Made by a program: the position numbers and the translations under genes | NCBI GenBank assembly: GCA_025526935.1 | Contig: JAHLKD010000021.1 | Location: 62,001-126,000, forward strand | Length of the DNA: 64,000 bases | From: Cladochytrium replicatum | Taxonomy: Eukaryota > Chytridiomycota > Chytridiomycetes > Cladochytriales > Cladochytriaceae | Reading direction: 5' to 3' | Notes under the pieces: model-generated | Database searches by the model: none | The model's input: the letters and a program-made list of their open reading frames with translations, nothing else | What the model was told of the DNA's origin: nothing | Shown: piece by piece, positions 11,038 through 25,531 of the stretch | Numbering within the stretch: the first letter of the stretch is position 1 | Layout of the letters: each line of letters opens with the position of its first letter

Positions 11038-11899
11038 GGGCTCTGATTGGCAGATTGTTTCAGCTGACGTTTTGATTTGTCTGAGATTTTTGATTTCAGA
11101 CGCGACGCGCTTGTGGCGGGTGGCGTTGGCAAAAAAATACCAAAAAATGAAAGATAAGTTGAAAAAAGATCACAAAATTTGTGGTATTGTGAAGGCATTG
11201 AAATATCTGGTTGGACTGCATGTTGGATTCCCTGGCTTGCCTGTGTCGCTTTTCTCTGATTCCTGTCATGTTCCGTCAAGCTGCACAGACTCGGGTGCTC
11301 ACGCTGAATAGCTGAATAGCTGCCCACATGAACTAGACTCGGGTCACTGTTTGAAGGGTTAATTCCGGGAAATTTGACTTCCTTAATGTATATCCCTGAA
11401 ATCTCTTGTTTGTGCGCATAGCGTTTATGACTCGTCACTGCGTTCACAATTGGTGCATTGATCTCGATGGAAAGGATCCTTCCTGAAAGACTGGTGGTGC
11501 GAGGTGTTACACAGTCCATCCCGTGGTCTTGTTGGATTGTGGTTGGATTTATGACATAGACAAGAAATGGCAAATACCACATCTGTCTTCCACAGCATTA
11601 CCTTCATCACCGCACAGAACAACCAAGTCTACGCGAGCTCAACCATTCTCAGGATCTTGCAAATGCTTATGACTGGTTCGTTTGAAGGACTGGTCTTATA
11701 GTTTGCGAAATATCAAATGAAATCAATTGGCTCCTTAATGGCGATCGGCGGTCTTGGGCCCATTGAAACATTTCAACAGATACGCTTCACTTTTTCCTCG
11801 ACTGCACAGTTGATTTTACCGCCATCGAGCTTCTCCATGGCTGGGAGGTTCCCCTCAACGAAATGCCAGAAGACTGCCTTCTAGTGGCATATTGTTCTC

Positions 11900-13170
11900 G
11901 CACTTCTCATCTCATGGCTCGATGATGTGCTTCAACTCGTAGCGTCGGGGTTTGCTGTAACGAAAACAATTGCGGTTTGGAATGGACGTTCGCTTGCGCA
12001 AAATGTCACTGCGGTTCAGCTCTTCAACAACATGTTGGATGCACCACCGTTTGCAGTTGATGAGACCTTTAAAAATGAGACTACCCGAAGCGCCTATCAA
12101 ATAATCACTGCTGATGCCGTAAACAGAGCTGATAGCTACACTGTGGCTATCACTGATGTCAGCATCAGAGTGCCAATAGCCCACGAAACAAAAGATGGCA
12201 ATGGTGATACTTTCATAGGAGAGGTCAACTGTACGCTCGCTACTCTGTCAGGACCATCATTCGAGTTTTATGGCACCTCGATTATGCTTATGCATCTTCG
12301 TTTGATACACCGTTGCTATATTCCTCTTGAATGCTTAAGTCATCAACTAGTCCGCTGCGGTTATACAATTATTCAGATGTCATACACCCACCTACAATGG
12401 GCGATTATCAATCGACGGCGACGGATTGAGATTCACTCGACGGATTGAGATTCACAAAGATGTTGTGACGACAACGTCCGATGACAGTTGTGCTTTGGTC
12501 ATAGCAGCTCATTCAACCATATGTTTCTGTGCTAGAGTGAAGTATGACGTTACATGGACAACTCAAACCCCTTCCAACTTTACGGAGCTGAGCAATGTAC
12601 GAATTAACCACTATGGCCACCTGCATTCAACGCAGCTGGGTCAGTTTGGAATCACTATGAACACTACGATGCTTGCCTCGCGGTTGGATCCTTCGCTGAA
12701 GATTCAATCACAAATTTTTTACACGTTAACTCTACCGAAACATACATGATCACAATGATACATTTCTGCGATGGTGCGATGTTAGTTATCGTTCGTCGGC
12801 TAACCGCTCGAGTATTCCCGTTCGGCGCAAACATTACTTCAATCGTGTTACAAAAACATTTCACCAATGGGGACACGCTTCTGAGTTCATTTCCACTGGA
12901 TCAATGCTTGCTCTTACTACCCGCAATATTAACGAATACGAACGGTTCATAAACACTCTAGCCAATATCAATCCTTCTTCATTTGCGTATCCTACGGTTG
13001 TGAGCATGATACTCTTCTCCTCCTCCTTCTCCTTGCTGCAGCATTGGCGGACTTTGGTTGGCAGACGTACTTATCTTGGCGCCGCGACGCTGTCGATCCC
13101 AGAGCTCAAAACCCAAAAACTGAGATTTTGTACGTTATCTGAAAGTTCGTGGACGGTCATCTATCAAACC
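11900..13170 (+). CDS. Uncharacterised, probably spliced or decaying secreted/membrane protein
   Basis: Several adjoining open segments on the plus strand have a common protein-like texture. One at 11927-12240 reads QLFNNMLDAPPFAVDETFKN and SYTVAITDVSIRVPIA. Another near 12540-12730 includes SNVRINHYGHLHSTQLGQFG, and a third near 12770-12950 includes FPFGANITSIVLQKHF. N-x-S/T sites and alternating beta-like hydrophobics recall fungal DUF3712-type extracellular proteins, but the resemblance is weak. I could not join the pieces with confident splice sites, so it may be a pseudogene. Function unknown. Confidence 0.25.
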
Positions 13171-13443
13171 TGAGAAGTGGATGCCCGGAGACTGTTGGAA
13201 AATGACTCAGATTTTCTTTCTGTATAAGTCACAAGAGCCGAGATTGTTGTTGCCAACTCAAAACTGAAGTGACTGGCAGACAGAGACCCCTCTCACCTGT
13301 ATGCCGACCTCTGAAATTCTTGTTGATGTTCAAGTCTGTTTGAAGATTGAGATTGAGAGCGTGCCATGATTTGAGGTAATGATCCGGAATTCAGTAGGTC
13401 AGAGCCAACCGAGTTGTGCGCATGGACAGAATAGTAATAATGA

Positions 13444-16152
<2,709 letters not shown>

Positions 16153-16559
16153 GACGGCATTGTTGGCCGTAGCCAGTGTTTTTTATACATCTGCCAAATG
16201 TACAAATGTTTAACTTCAATCAAAATATTAGACGACAGAGAAAACAGCAGGGATACAAGGGCGGCATAAGAGCAACATTCCAAAAACATCATTTGATTTA
16301 TTGTCTTCCATGGCCTTGGCAGTCTCGTCAATCCTGTGGAGCTCAAGTCCAACCCGCATCACAAAAACGGTCGCAAATCAAATCAATTGTCATCGGGGGG
16401 TACGACGACATGTGATACGACGGGGGAGCACAGTAGACTTGTGACGATTGATAGAATAAAGGAAAAGGACTTCTTCACCTTCTGGGCCACTGTAAATGAG
16501 GGACGGTATAACTTCAACGATCGCAAAAGCAAACCTTTCGCTGGAATCCTCACGCTGTC

Positions 16560-18350
16560 GGGCTGAATGTGTTACCCCATTGATTCACCAGCTTCGAAAA
16601 CATGCCAAACGGACCAAGCATGGACACCTTCCGCAAAGCTCCGTAGACTGATAGGTCCTTGTAGGTCATCCCCGCGTCAACTTCGTCGTCTGCACGTAGT
16701 TTTCGGTGATCGGCTCCAGTTCTGCAGTTGTGGTTCGAAGAACCTGCCAAAGAAAAGTTTTGCGCAAATCAGGCGCAAACACAAATGCGTGAAACAAACT
16801 CAAGAATGCCAAACCCGTACTTTTGCAGGAAGTCAAACTTGAACTGGGACTGCGAGTGCAAAATGAACTCTCGGAGATCAATCCCACCGATCGGGTTGAT
16901 ATCTGCACTGGAACGTCATACTTTGTCAGATATCCACGGAGCCTGCCCAACAAAAGGTTGAGTTCAATGCGTGAATAGATTGAATACATTTAATTACGTT
17001 TCGTCGACCTTCGCACTTCCAAGTACCAGCAAGGATCCCTCCCTGTTCCAAACCCAAAGCAACAGCTGTGCAAACAGATAACGATGTAACATTCGAAGAC
17101 GAGTCTGCAAATGTATCCACCTGTAAACGGCCGAACACAGAACTCTGTAACATTGAAACTTGCCCGAACATTCTGTAGAGCAAGGTTTTCCGTTGCACTT
17201 CCGCCACGAACTTTGAACTGATGAGTCTTTCCTGTTACAAAAGTGAAGATCCCCATGACCGCGCTCACGTCGGTATCCGTGTTCAAGACCACGTGGTAGC
17301 TGAGACCCAAAATTCGCTATTAGCAACTGAATGAGTGCATCGCATTGAAGGTATACACACCTTCCAATTTCTCAGTGCCAGCTCTTTGGCTCGATCTCGA
17401 GTTTCCTTGCTGGAATTTGATGTTCCCATGTAGCAAGTATGTAACTGTGAGTATTTACCAATGTGACGCATATCGTAGACATTTTTCGCACATTCAAAGC
17501 TCTTCTGGATTTGTTGGCGTACATGTTGGGTCCCGTGTCAACATTCTCACTTCAGCCAAAACTTGCGCCTCTGTTGGGCAGACGTAGATAGATCGCATAA
17601 ACCAAACTTGTTTACGATACTCACGTCCGCTTTCCACAGCTTCGCAAGCCAGCCGACAGATCGAGTAAACGATTAAGCAGTCGCAACTGTCAATCCCGCC
17701 ACAGAGCGGCAAGAAGAAACCTTGGACCTGCGCACGTTTTCCCACACGCGACATGCAGATCCAAATGTAATTTTAAACTCCAGGATGAGTTTTGAGAGAT
17801 CGAGGATCAGCCGCGCAGCGTTACCTTGATCTCCTCTTCTGGCTTGAGCAATCTTGCGCTGGTGACAGGGTTCGGAGACTGAAAATCGGCCTCAAAACGG
17901 TGGTGCGTCAAAGAAATGCCGGTGTATACTCGAGTTTAAGATGGTGCCTTTGCGGCTTGTAATCCACGGCTAGCTTGGCGACCTCGGGACGCACGGACAT
18001 CCTCGATGTCAACTGTCGCAGTAGTAACTCCCTAAACTGTGGTGACCACTTTAAACAAATTGACATTTGGTTGTAAGTCGCGATGACTTACCGCGTCCTC
18101 GAGCGAGACCTGAGACCCTGGCCCACATTCAGGAAGATCATTGCACACCCATCATAGTACACGCGTTCGCCGCTGACGCAAAAGAGAAGTTCCCGCAATT
18201 CGTTCATTCCTACATCTACGAGAATGTCTTGACACTCTGGCGCGGTCAACAGCTTGCAAGAACCTCCCATGAATGAAGGTATGTGTCGTCTTAAAGTGAT
18301 CAAAGGCAATTTAAAAACTTACGAGAACCGATCAGATTCAGAAATTCCTC
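16560..18350 (-). CDS. Uncharacterised intron-rich protein, function unknown
   Basis: The minus strand shows a chain of short exon-like segments. The clearest is at about 17295-17110 ([47 protein letters not shown]). Further ones lie at about 16950-16800 ([31 protein letters not shown]) and 16690-16550 ([20 protein letters not shown], ending in a stop at about 16550). Beta-rich segments with polar turns would suit an extracellular or membrane-anchored protein of the DUF3712 type, but I cannot confirm a family. Candidate GT..AG introns separate the pieces, and 17350-18350 contains more fragments that I could not place. It is convergent with CDC5L. Confidence 0.3.
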
Positions 18351-18359
18351 ACCTTTGAG

Positions 18360-19505
18360 AAAATGGTCGTTGCACTATTCATCCGAGTAAGATAAATTAT
18401 GCTGCTTTGGCTTTCTTACGGGATCTCGAGTTCAGGTCCTAGGTGATAGAGAGCAAGCACCTTCAGCCCTTGCAACACGAATGCTTTCGACGATGCATTC
18501 GTATTTTCCTTGGAAGTCCAGTGCCCAATGCGTTTAATTAGCAATTATTTCTCTACAAACAGTCTCCCAACCCACCAAAGCACACGTAGAGAGCGTTACA
18601 AGATGGCCCATCACAGGCAAGTAAGCCATGTGGGAACAATACCCAGTCATCAACAGATACAATCCCTCAAACATTAACTCAATGTGGTACAACTTGCGAC
18701 GTAAATCTCAGCGGCTTTCTGTTCATGAGATCAATTTAATTTCATACTGTGGAATATCATTTCTTCCGAGTTACGAAAAAGGCCATGCACCAACTAGGCG
18801 AAGGATATAACAGCAGTGGTGAAAGCATATCAATTGCAATGTCAATAGGTAATCGGGGATCATCAGGCGGGCTTAAATCAAATCTAGCAGATAAACTAGC
18901 ACACATGAGCACTTCAGGTGCAGCACAACAATTCTTACAATGAGGGCGGGGTTTTGGAAATAAGCTGCCAAGCCGATAAAGCAGGAACAACCACAGACAC
19001 ACTGCTGGGAGATGCTGGGGCAGAGGAAGGAACAAAGGGTGACAAATTTTCAAGTCTTGGACAGGGGCAAACGAGACAGCAAGTGGTCCGCAACAGCTAA
19101 AGACTGAAAATGTAACATTAATGGATGAACAGAGGGAACAATGGGCGTAAGGACAATGAGTTCATGTTTGCAAGCTGAAACATAAGGAGACAAAGCATAA
19201 AAGTACGGAGAAGACCGATGATTGCAACACAGCAGATGGCAACAGAGGGCTGGGATCTCTAGACCAGCGAGCAAACATATGTGCCTGTTGATATTTCAGT
19301 CGTAAGAAATAAGTCTTGAACCAAACTCATACTCGAACAATATTATTTATTTATTTTGCACATACAATGCATACATAACAATAAACAATCCCAAAAGTAC
19401 CTTACAAGATCATCGTGGACCAGCACATAGGAAAGGCGCACAGCATAAGAAAAAAGCAAAAAGGAAAAAACAGAGGAAACAAACTGAAATCTGTTGTGGA
19501 CTGTA
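18360..19505. other. Intergenic, no supported gene
   Basis: AT-rich stretch with several A-rich tracts (for example 19440-19490). Open frames are short and domain-less. Nothing recognised. Confidence 0.5.
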
Positions 19506-19509
19506 GTTA

Positions 19510-19605
19510 TAGAGTTCTGTTACGTTCATAATCCAACAAGTCTTTGTTGAGAATGCGTTGGCTGAATCTGGTGAGATTTAGGTAGTAGTAGCTGGCAAAC
19601 TCCAC
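19510..19605 (-). pseudogene. Pirin relic (small decayed duplicate)
   Basis: About 90 bases resemble the N-terminal coding region of the intact pirin gene at 20795-20865: the two share AGTCTT.GTTGAGAA, TGAATC.GGTGA and TAGTAG motifs in the same order and orientation. Relative to pirin this covers the part coding for TYYDPKFTGFGPLRVLNED. Many substitutions and stops show it is dead. No other part of pirin is visible nearby. Confidence 0.55.
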
Positions 19606-20063
19606 CAAAATTAAGCATCCCAACAAAAGGTGATCAAAGCAGAAAGTGCTCAAAAACAAACTCCTCGAACCTGACACAGTGTTTACAATTAAATATGGAC
19701 AATCAAATCCTGAGCTGCAGTGTTGGAAACTCGGAATTGTATTCAAGCACTCTCAGTTGTTTTGCTTGTGCTCAATTACCATATGTTGCATCTCTAGTAC
19801 ACTGATGAAACGCTTTTTGGGAACATGTGCTCAGTTTCAGTTTGGCTGTACGCATGATGCATTTTGAGCCGTAATTGAGGAATGCTCGAGGACCCTACAG
19901 AATGAGAGGCTGATCTACCAGAACGTTTGGGCAATTTAATGATACAATTTTTAAGCATTTTATGACAGGGCATGTGCGTACTACTGGTATATTTAGGAAC
20001 GAGACCTTCAATTCCCAGGATAAACTTTGACATCAAATTTAATAAATACAACATAAGAATCGC

Positions 20064-20945
20064 TTAGTCGTCATCTTCTTCCAAGGGAGTCATATCCAAC
20101 AAAACAAACTCCGCTCTCTTTTCATTTGCTGCAGTAATCTCAATAGCCTCACTATCTGTGATCTCATCCACAAACAGTCCATCACCAGGTTTCAGAGTGT
20201 ACTTCCCGTTAACCACGACACCGTCTGATTGGTCGTCCATGACGACGTGGATGTACACTTTCCTGTGCGATCCTGGCTCTGCCGTTAGAGGGCTGTGCGT
20301 GACTGATCGCGCACCTTCACCGTTTGGAAGGAAGATGGTTGAAAACAAGTAGAGATCCTGGTTGATCCGGATCACTTCTTCTCCGACTTTGGATGCGTTA
20401 GGGTTCAACTTGTTTTTGGTGTCGAGTGCAGGTGCAATTAATGGAAGGAGGTTTCCAACTTTCGATTCTTCGGAGAACGACTTGAGTGCGAATGCGGGCT
20501 TAAGTCCCGATTTCCATGGTTGAGCCCACAGCTGGAGGAAGTGCACGTCCTCCTTGTTGCTTGCGTTCATCTGCAAACAAAAGAATGTTAGCGTCCACGT
20601 AATCTTGTGACCTTTTGTTGAACATACCTCCGAGTGGGCGATTCCAGTTCCTGCTGTTGTGTGCTGAACCCAGGAGCGCTTGACATGCTCCACGTTGCCA
20701 ATTGAATCACGGTGCTCAAGCGCACCTTCGATTACGTACGAGAAGATTTCGTAGTGGTCATGTGGGTGCGCGCCGAATCCTCGACCGGGTTTCACAAAGT
20801 CTTCGTTGAGAACGCGAAGCGGGCCGAATCCGGTGAACTTTGGATCGTAGTAGGTCGCGAACGAGAATGTGTGAAAGGTGCGAAGCCAACTGTGATGCGC
20901 TCCACCTCGAGCTCCGTGGGGTCGGACTATGTACTTTGCAGGCAT
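20064..20945 (-). CDS. Pirin (cupin-fold metalloprotein)
   Basis: Pirins are bicupin iron proteins with nuclear cofactor and/or quercetinase-like roles. Exon 1 is 20945-20628 and exon 2 is 20570-20064, giving about 274 residues. The N-terminal cupin has HHSWLRTFHTFSFATYYDPK, then GFGAHPHDHYEIFSYVIEGA, GNVEHVKRSWVQ and AGTGIAHSE. The four metal ligands expected in pirin (two His in HPHDH, then His and Glu of the HSE region) are present. The C-terminal cupin includes VYIHVVMDDQSDGVVVNGKY and a LKPGDGLFVDE loop. The 57-nt intron (20627-20571) has GTATGT..TTGCAG borders and, oddly, no stop and a length divisible by three, so a retained form would add 19 residues just after the HSE ligand. A separate pirin relic lies at 19.5 kb. 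Confidence 0.93.
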   Translation of the reverse strand: MPAKYIVRPHGARGGAHHSWLRTFHTFSFATYYDPKFTGFGPLRVLNEDFVKPGRGFGAHPHDHYEIFSYVIEGALEHRDSIGNVEHVKRSWVQHTTAGTGIAHSEVCSTKGHKITWTLTFFCLQMNASNKEDVHFLQLWAQPWKSGLKPAFALKSFSEESKVGNLLPLIAPALDTKNKLNPNASKVGEEVIRINQDLYLFSTIFLPNGEGARSVTHSPLTAEPGSHRKVYIHVVMDDQSDGVVVNGKYTLKPGDGLFVDEITDSEAIEITAANEKRAEFVLLDMTPLEEDDD

Positions 20946-21379
20946 GACTGAGGTATCTGTTGTTGATAAAAATGTGTTTTTGGTGCTTTGATCGGCTAAC
21001 CGGTACTTTTGAATGAAAGTGATCTCCTAAGAGCTGTTTTGTGGGCTATTTGTACCCATCCGGAACGGCCAAATTCCCACGTGATGAAGTTATAGTGGAA
21101 ATCCAAGAGTTTTGTCAACGCATGTTTTACCGGAGACTACGGCAATACTATTCGAACTAGAACAATCAAGTCTCGTTTGGAGAACAGCAGAAGTTTTATC
21201 CAATTTCCAAAAACTGAAACTAGGTATGGATGATTGAAATACCATTCATGTATTCAATGCAATCAACAGTGCTCTGAAACGATAAACTCAGTTGATCAAA
21301 GTTGAAGCGTCATAATCGCTTTCAATGAGATACAGTGGAGCTTGCAGAGGTCTTTTCAAAGCAAGCAAAATTTAGCCTG

Positions 21380-21870
21380 TGTACATCAAAGGATTCTCAA
21401 AGCGATCGCTCCCATTATGGATCGCCAAATATAATCACAGGATCCTTGGGAATGACCATACTTCTGTACCGCAATCCGTCCGAGGCATTGCGTAATCCAG
21501 CGGCCACCAAAGTACGCTGATGATCTCCGTGACGAGCGAGTCGATAAAATGCAACTTTGGCAAATGCTCGATCGAGTGCTCTTCTTCTGCCGGAATGACC
21601 GATGGAATTCTTCACGGTAAAGAAGCCAGGACGCCGCTGAGCCTGTGGTCGCGCAGCTGGAGAGCTCCATAGTGCAGGAAAGAATTGCCGCTCTCGTGGT
21701 GCTGAGTCAGGAAAAAGTCGACGGAGCTTTCGGTAGCTTTGGGGCCAATATCAAGATGCTTTTGCGCTTGGCGGAGGGATGTCTCAAAGAGTATTTCTTC
21801 CGAATATCGCTCCCACGCGAAGGGAAGAATATTCAGATGGTCGCCGAAATAATGTGAGAACACAAATGAC
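21380..21870 (-). pseudogene. Cytochrome P450 relic, family A
   Basis: Internal fragment of the P450 family represented intact at 29.5-31.2 kb. Near 21840-21700 it reads GDHLNILPFAWERYSEEILF and TSLRQAQKHLDIG, then SSVDFFL, equivalent to EPLNILFPSRGAEVRKKW and IRHAQKHLDQG of the intact gene. After a shift, ATTGSAASWLLY (I-helix) and disrupted K-helix material follow down to about 21400. The N-terminal exons and the heme-binding loop are missing. It is separated by about 110 bases from the 3' end of the ARMC8 gene. Confidence 0.8.
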
Positions 21871-21982
21871 TAACCATCTGCATTCTGTCCGCTAAATTTT
21901 GTTCTTGGACTAAAAGATATATCATACGAGCAACCAAAAATCGCATATTACGAACAAATTAACCCCAAATGTGTGTGTTTGC

Positions 21983-24900
21983 TCACATTCCCAGCTCATC
22001 CGACGGCGGTGGAGGCGGCACTTCCCCTCCTCTCTCCCAACTCAACATCGCTCCCAAAGCCCACGCCGCCGCCGCCGCCGACGCAGCCGACCCCCTCCCC
22101 ATCCCGACGCCCTCACCCTCCTCCCGAGCCTGCAAAGCTGCAACCGTCGCCAGGGCCGCCGCCCGAGCCTCAAGCTCCCCAACCACACTCTCTCTCGTCA
22201 CCCCTCGTACAGCTCCAAAATGCCCCAAGGCGGTCTTCACACGCTCACGCACGTCCATGTCCGTGTCGTCCGCCATCGCACCGAGAGCTTCCTCGATCCC
22301 GAGTTTCTCACGCAGCAGCTGGACACGCTCCGATGCACCGCCGTCGTCGGTCCAGGTTAGATTGATGATGACCCAAAGAGCAGCGACCCGGACAACGCTG
22401 ACTTCGTGCCGGAGGTACGCGCGAACAAGTCGGAGGAGTCGGTGGTCGGTGCCGGGGACGTAAACCGCGCCGTCGGGAGTGAACTGCGCCCATGTCTGCG
22501 AAAGCTCGTAGCCTGGACCATCTTGCATAGGGTCAGACGATGGTGGTGTTAGGGGAAGCACAGCATGCGGCGGGTCGATCAATGCATCTTTGTGTTCAGA
22601 GGTGCCGGTGGAGATATGTACGATCACATATAGTGTCTGGTTAATTGTGTCAAAAGAAAGAATGTTGGCCAACCAATCAATCAACTCACATGAAGTGTAA
22701 TTTCTGGGGTTTGGTGCATGTAGAGTAACTTGCTCTCCAGTATACTTGTAAGTCTCTCCGCTCCCAGTCCTCTGAACACTGCATCTATGTAATCTTCCCC
22801 GCTTCTCGTGCTCGTCAGGTTCCGCAGCAAGTTGAGCGCTTGTCGCTGAACCATCAAGTCGGGATCAAAGAGCAGTCTACAAATTGTTTAAACATGAGTG
22901 GTGTGTGATACGGTTGCCGTCCATCTCGCATACCTTTCCAAGGTATTCCATCCAAGCGCGCTCATCACCCTCTGCTTCACTTCCAAATCCGCGTTGAACA
23001 GCAAGTTATTCAAAGCCCATACAGCGTTCATCCTCAAATTCCCATTGACAGACCTCGGCGAATCTTCTGCACTTCCATCGCCCACCTTCTCTTTTCCTCG
23101 GCTCCCAACAGACCCGACCCCCCACAAACCCAAGGTTCCCGTCCCGAACGCACCAACCGCCACAGACCCTACAACACCACCACGCTCCTCAACTCCGTTC
23201 CCTAAATCGCCATGGTTCGCTTCATCCACTAATTCATCCACATCCATCCTCCCCTCACTTTCAAGACTCTGCCCAGCCCCAACTTTCACGAGCTCCACAA
23301 GCCTCTCAACTCCACCGAAATCAACAACAGTCTTCTTCATCGGCGAAAAATCTAGGACGATGTTGCACAACGTTGCACACGCCGTGATCTGCACAACTGG
23401 ATGCGCTGCGTCCGCAAGGAGCGAAATCAATGGCAATGAGATCCGGCTGTCAACGAGGGCAGTGCGGAGGTTCTTTACGCTGCGGGAGAGCGAGCGGGTG
23501 CATTGACATGCCGCCGCACGGATGCCGACATTGGCCGGGTGATACATTGCGGCAACAATGTGCGGAAGGACCTTTGATTCAATGACGGCTTTCCGGCACT
23601 CTTCGCTATGGTAGCAGATAGCTGCGATCGCAAGAAGCGCAGACTACAAATTCGTGATATTAGTTTTTGTGTAAGAACACCTGAACAGTGCTATACTCAA
23701 TTGCCGTACCTCCTTCACCCTCTCTGCATGTAGCGAAGACATACTCGGATTCAAAACCTCTGGGAACTTTTCAACTCTGCGAACCTTCAATGCCGGCGGC
23801 CCCGTTCCCAAGGCGCTTTTCCCAGAGGCGCCAGTTGCTGCTGATGCCGCTGCCCTGGAAATTTCCTCGACAGTTCCATCCCCATGCTCTTCCTCCAGAC
23901 AGAAAATCATCTGCGACAGCTTTACGATAGCCTCTTTATCCATTGACGTTTTCTGCAGCTTCTCATTGTCCCAGACGAGGTACGCAAATACGAGCGGGGC
24001 ATGCTCCCGAACATATGCAAGTGTATGATGTGCTGTCGAGATGTTGGGGACAACCAGTGAGGGAGCCACATTTACAGTCGCTGGGGCTGCTTTTGAAGAT
24101 ACTGTCTTCGACGAAGACGGTGCTGCTTTTGAAGGGAAAGGTGGTTGGACTGATGCTGGTGTAGGGATGATCTCAGAAAAAAGCATGATGATCGTTGGTA
24201 GAAGTATGTGAACGGCCTCTTCGTGCCGATCGGTACTCAAAGTCTTTGTTCTGACCAAGTTCGTCAAGCTGGGATTGATTTAATATTCCACACTCGAGTC
24301 ATAAAACGATGCTCACCATGTGGCTGCTAGGAGCTTCATCAAGGGGCGCTTCTCGCGAGTTAGCTTGAATATCACAGCAACAGAGGAGTCTCCCTGCTCG
24401 GCTAGTCAGAAACTATTTAGCACAGTCACTAAATTTCATCTATGAAGTCCCATACTTGTGCATTCGACAATCTTGCGGCCTACAATTGCATTCTCTCGGC
24501 ATAAGCTGGCAAGTGCTTCCAATGCAGCTTCTTGAAGCCGCGGGTAGCTCGAACCACTTTTACCCACAGCTCCAGCTGCCGGGTCGAGCAACTTTACAAG
24601 AAGTGGGATGGCACCAGTGGATGCCAGTCGTGACTGCTCACTATATGTGACGCCAATTCTTGCGATTATGCTGGCCACCACCTCGGTGGTTCGCAATGGT
24701 GTGAGGGAGGCATGTGATTGTCCAGAGAAGTTCAAGTCTTTTGGAATGTTCAGCAGCCGTACAAGTTCCTCGAGCCTTCCCTAAAAGTAGATAAGAAGAT
24801 CAGAACGCACTTCACCAATTGTAAAGCTCCTGGTACCTTTTGCCCAAAAATGACTTCTCGTGAGACTCCCGGGCACATGTAAATTGCCTTTATCGCTCTC

Positions 24901-25335
24901 GCGGACGCTTCAACGAGACGCGCTTGATCGTCCGTGCATTGACCGGAGACATCCTCCATAGTTTCGCGGGACCAACTCGAGCATGTGCAATCGAGCAAAG
25001 GAGGGATAGCACCTGTACTCACAATTGCCCACACATGACGATCGCTGCCATGAGCGAACGAGCTAAGAGCGACTGCAGACTCAATCTTAAGCTCGATTGA
25101 TGACGATGGATCCCGCAAAATATCTACAAGCCTATTGTCGATAGATTTGTAAGTCTTTGACTCGCGGTGATCGGCTTTCTACAAACTTTGGTAGTACACC
25201 GAGTGTGATATAGAGCTCCTTCTTTGTGAAATTGCCAATGATGGTATTTTTGATGTATCTGATTGCTTTCAAACGTTCCGTTGGAACGGATGAGCCAATG
25301 TCAATGGCGGCGCGGTCGTGGTTCGATGCGACCAT
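21983..25335 (-). CDS. ARMC8: ARMC8 / GID5-type armadillo subunit of the GID/CTLH ubiquitin ligase
   Basis: Scaffold subunit of the GID (CTLH) E3 ligase, which binds the substrate receptor and directs regulated protein degradation. It starts at 25335 with an N-terminus (IGSSVPTERLKAIRYIKNTI, IGNFTKKELYITLGVLPKFV) typical of ARMC8. About eight exons follow, at roughly 25335-25132, 25118-24790, 24735-24450, 24400-24310, 24267-23700, 23640-22890, 22870-22690 and 22684-21983. They carry armadillo repeats such as VEASARAIKAIYMCPGVSRE, ALEALASLCRENAIVGRKIV, ITACATLCNIVLDFSPMKKT and MNAVWALNNLLFNADLEVKQ. Two low-complexity inserts (Ala/Ser/Pro-rich near 24120 and Gly/Val/acidic near 23150) lengthen the linkers. 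The C-terminus ends in an Ala-rich then PPPPPSDELGM tail. Internal exon limits are approximate and the gene appears intact. Confidence 0.85.
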
Positions 25336-25531
25336 TTAGTGCCAGCAAATGAAAAGCGAATGCGAATTCCACGTTTGCCGACCCGAGCAAAGGTACGCAG
25401 TAGCTTCTGTCAACTTTTGCGGTGATTCAAAATTCAAAATTTAAACCTCGAAAGTATTGGGGAATCAGACACGTGGTCATCAGAATCGAATTGTTAAAGC
25501 AATTAAGCAGAGTTATGGAAAAAGCCAAACA

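Noticed and set aside
21969-22465. Three overlapping plus-strand open frames rich in Pro, Arg and Ser
   Set aside because: They are antisense shadows of the GC-rich last exon of ARMC8, with no domain and strong composition bias.
22898-23506. Plus-strand open frame of about 200 codons
   Set aside because: Antisense to ARMC8 armadillo repeats; low-complexity Pro/Ser/Thr product.
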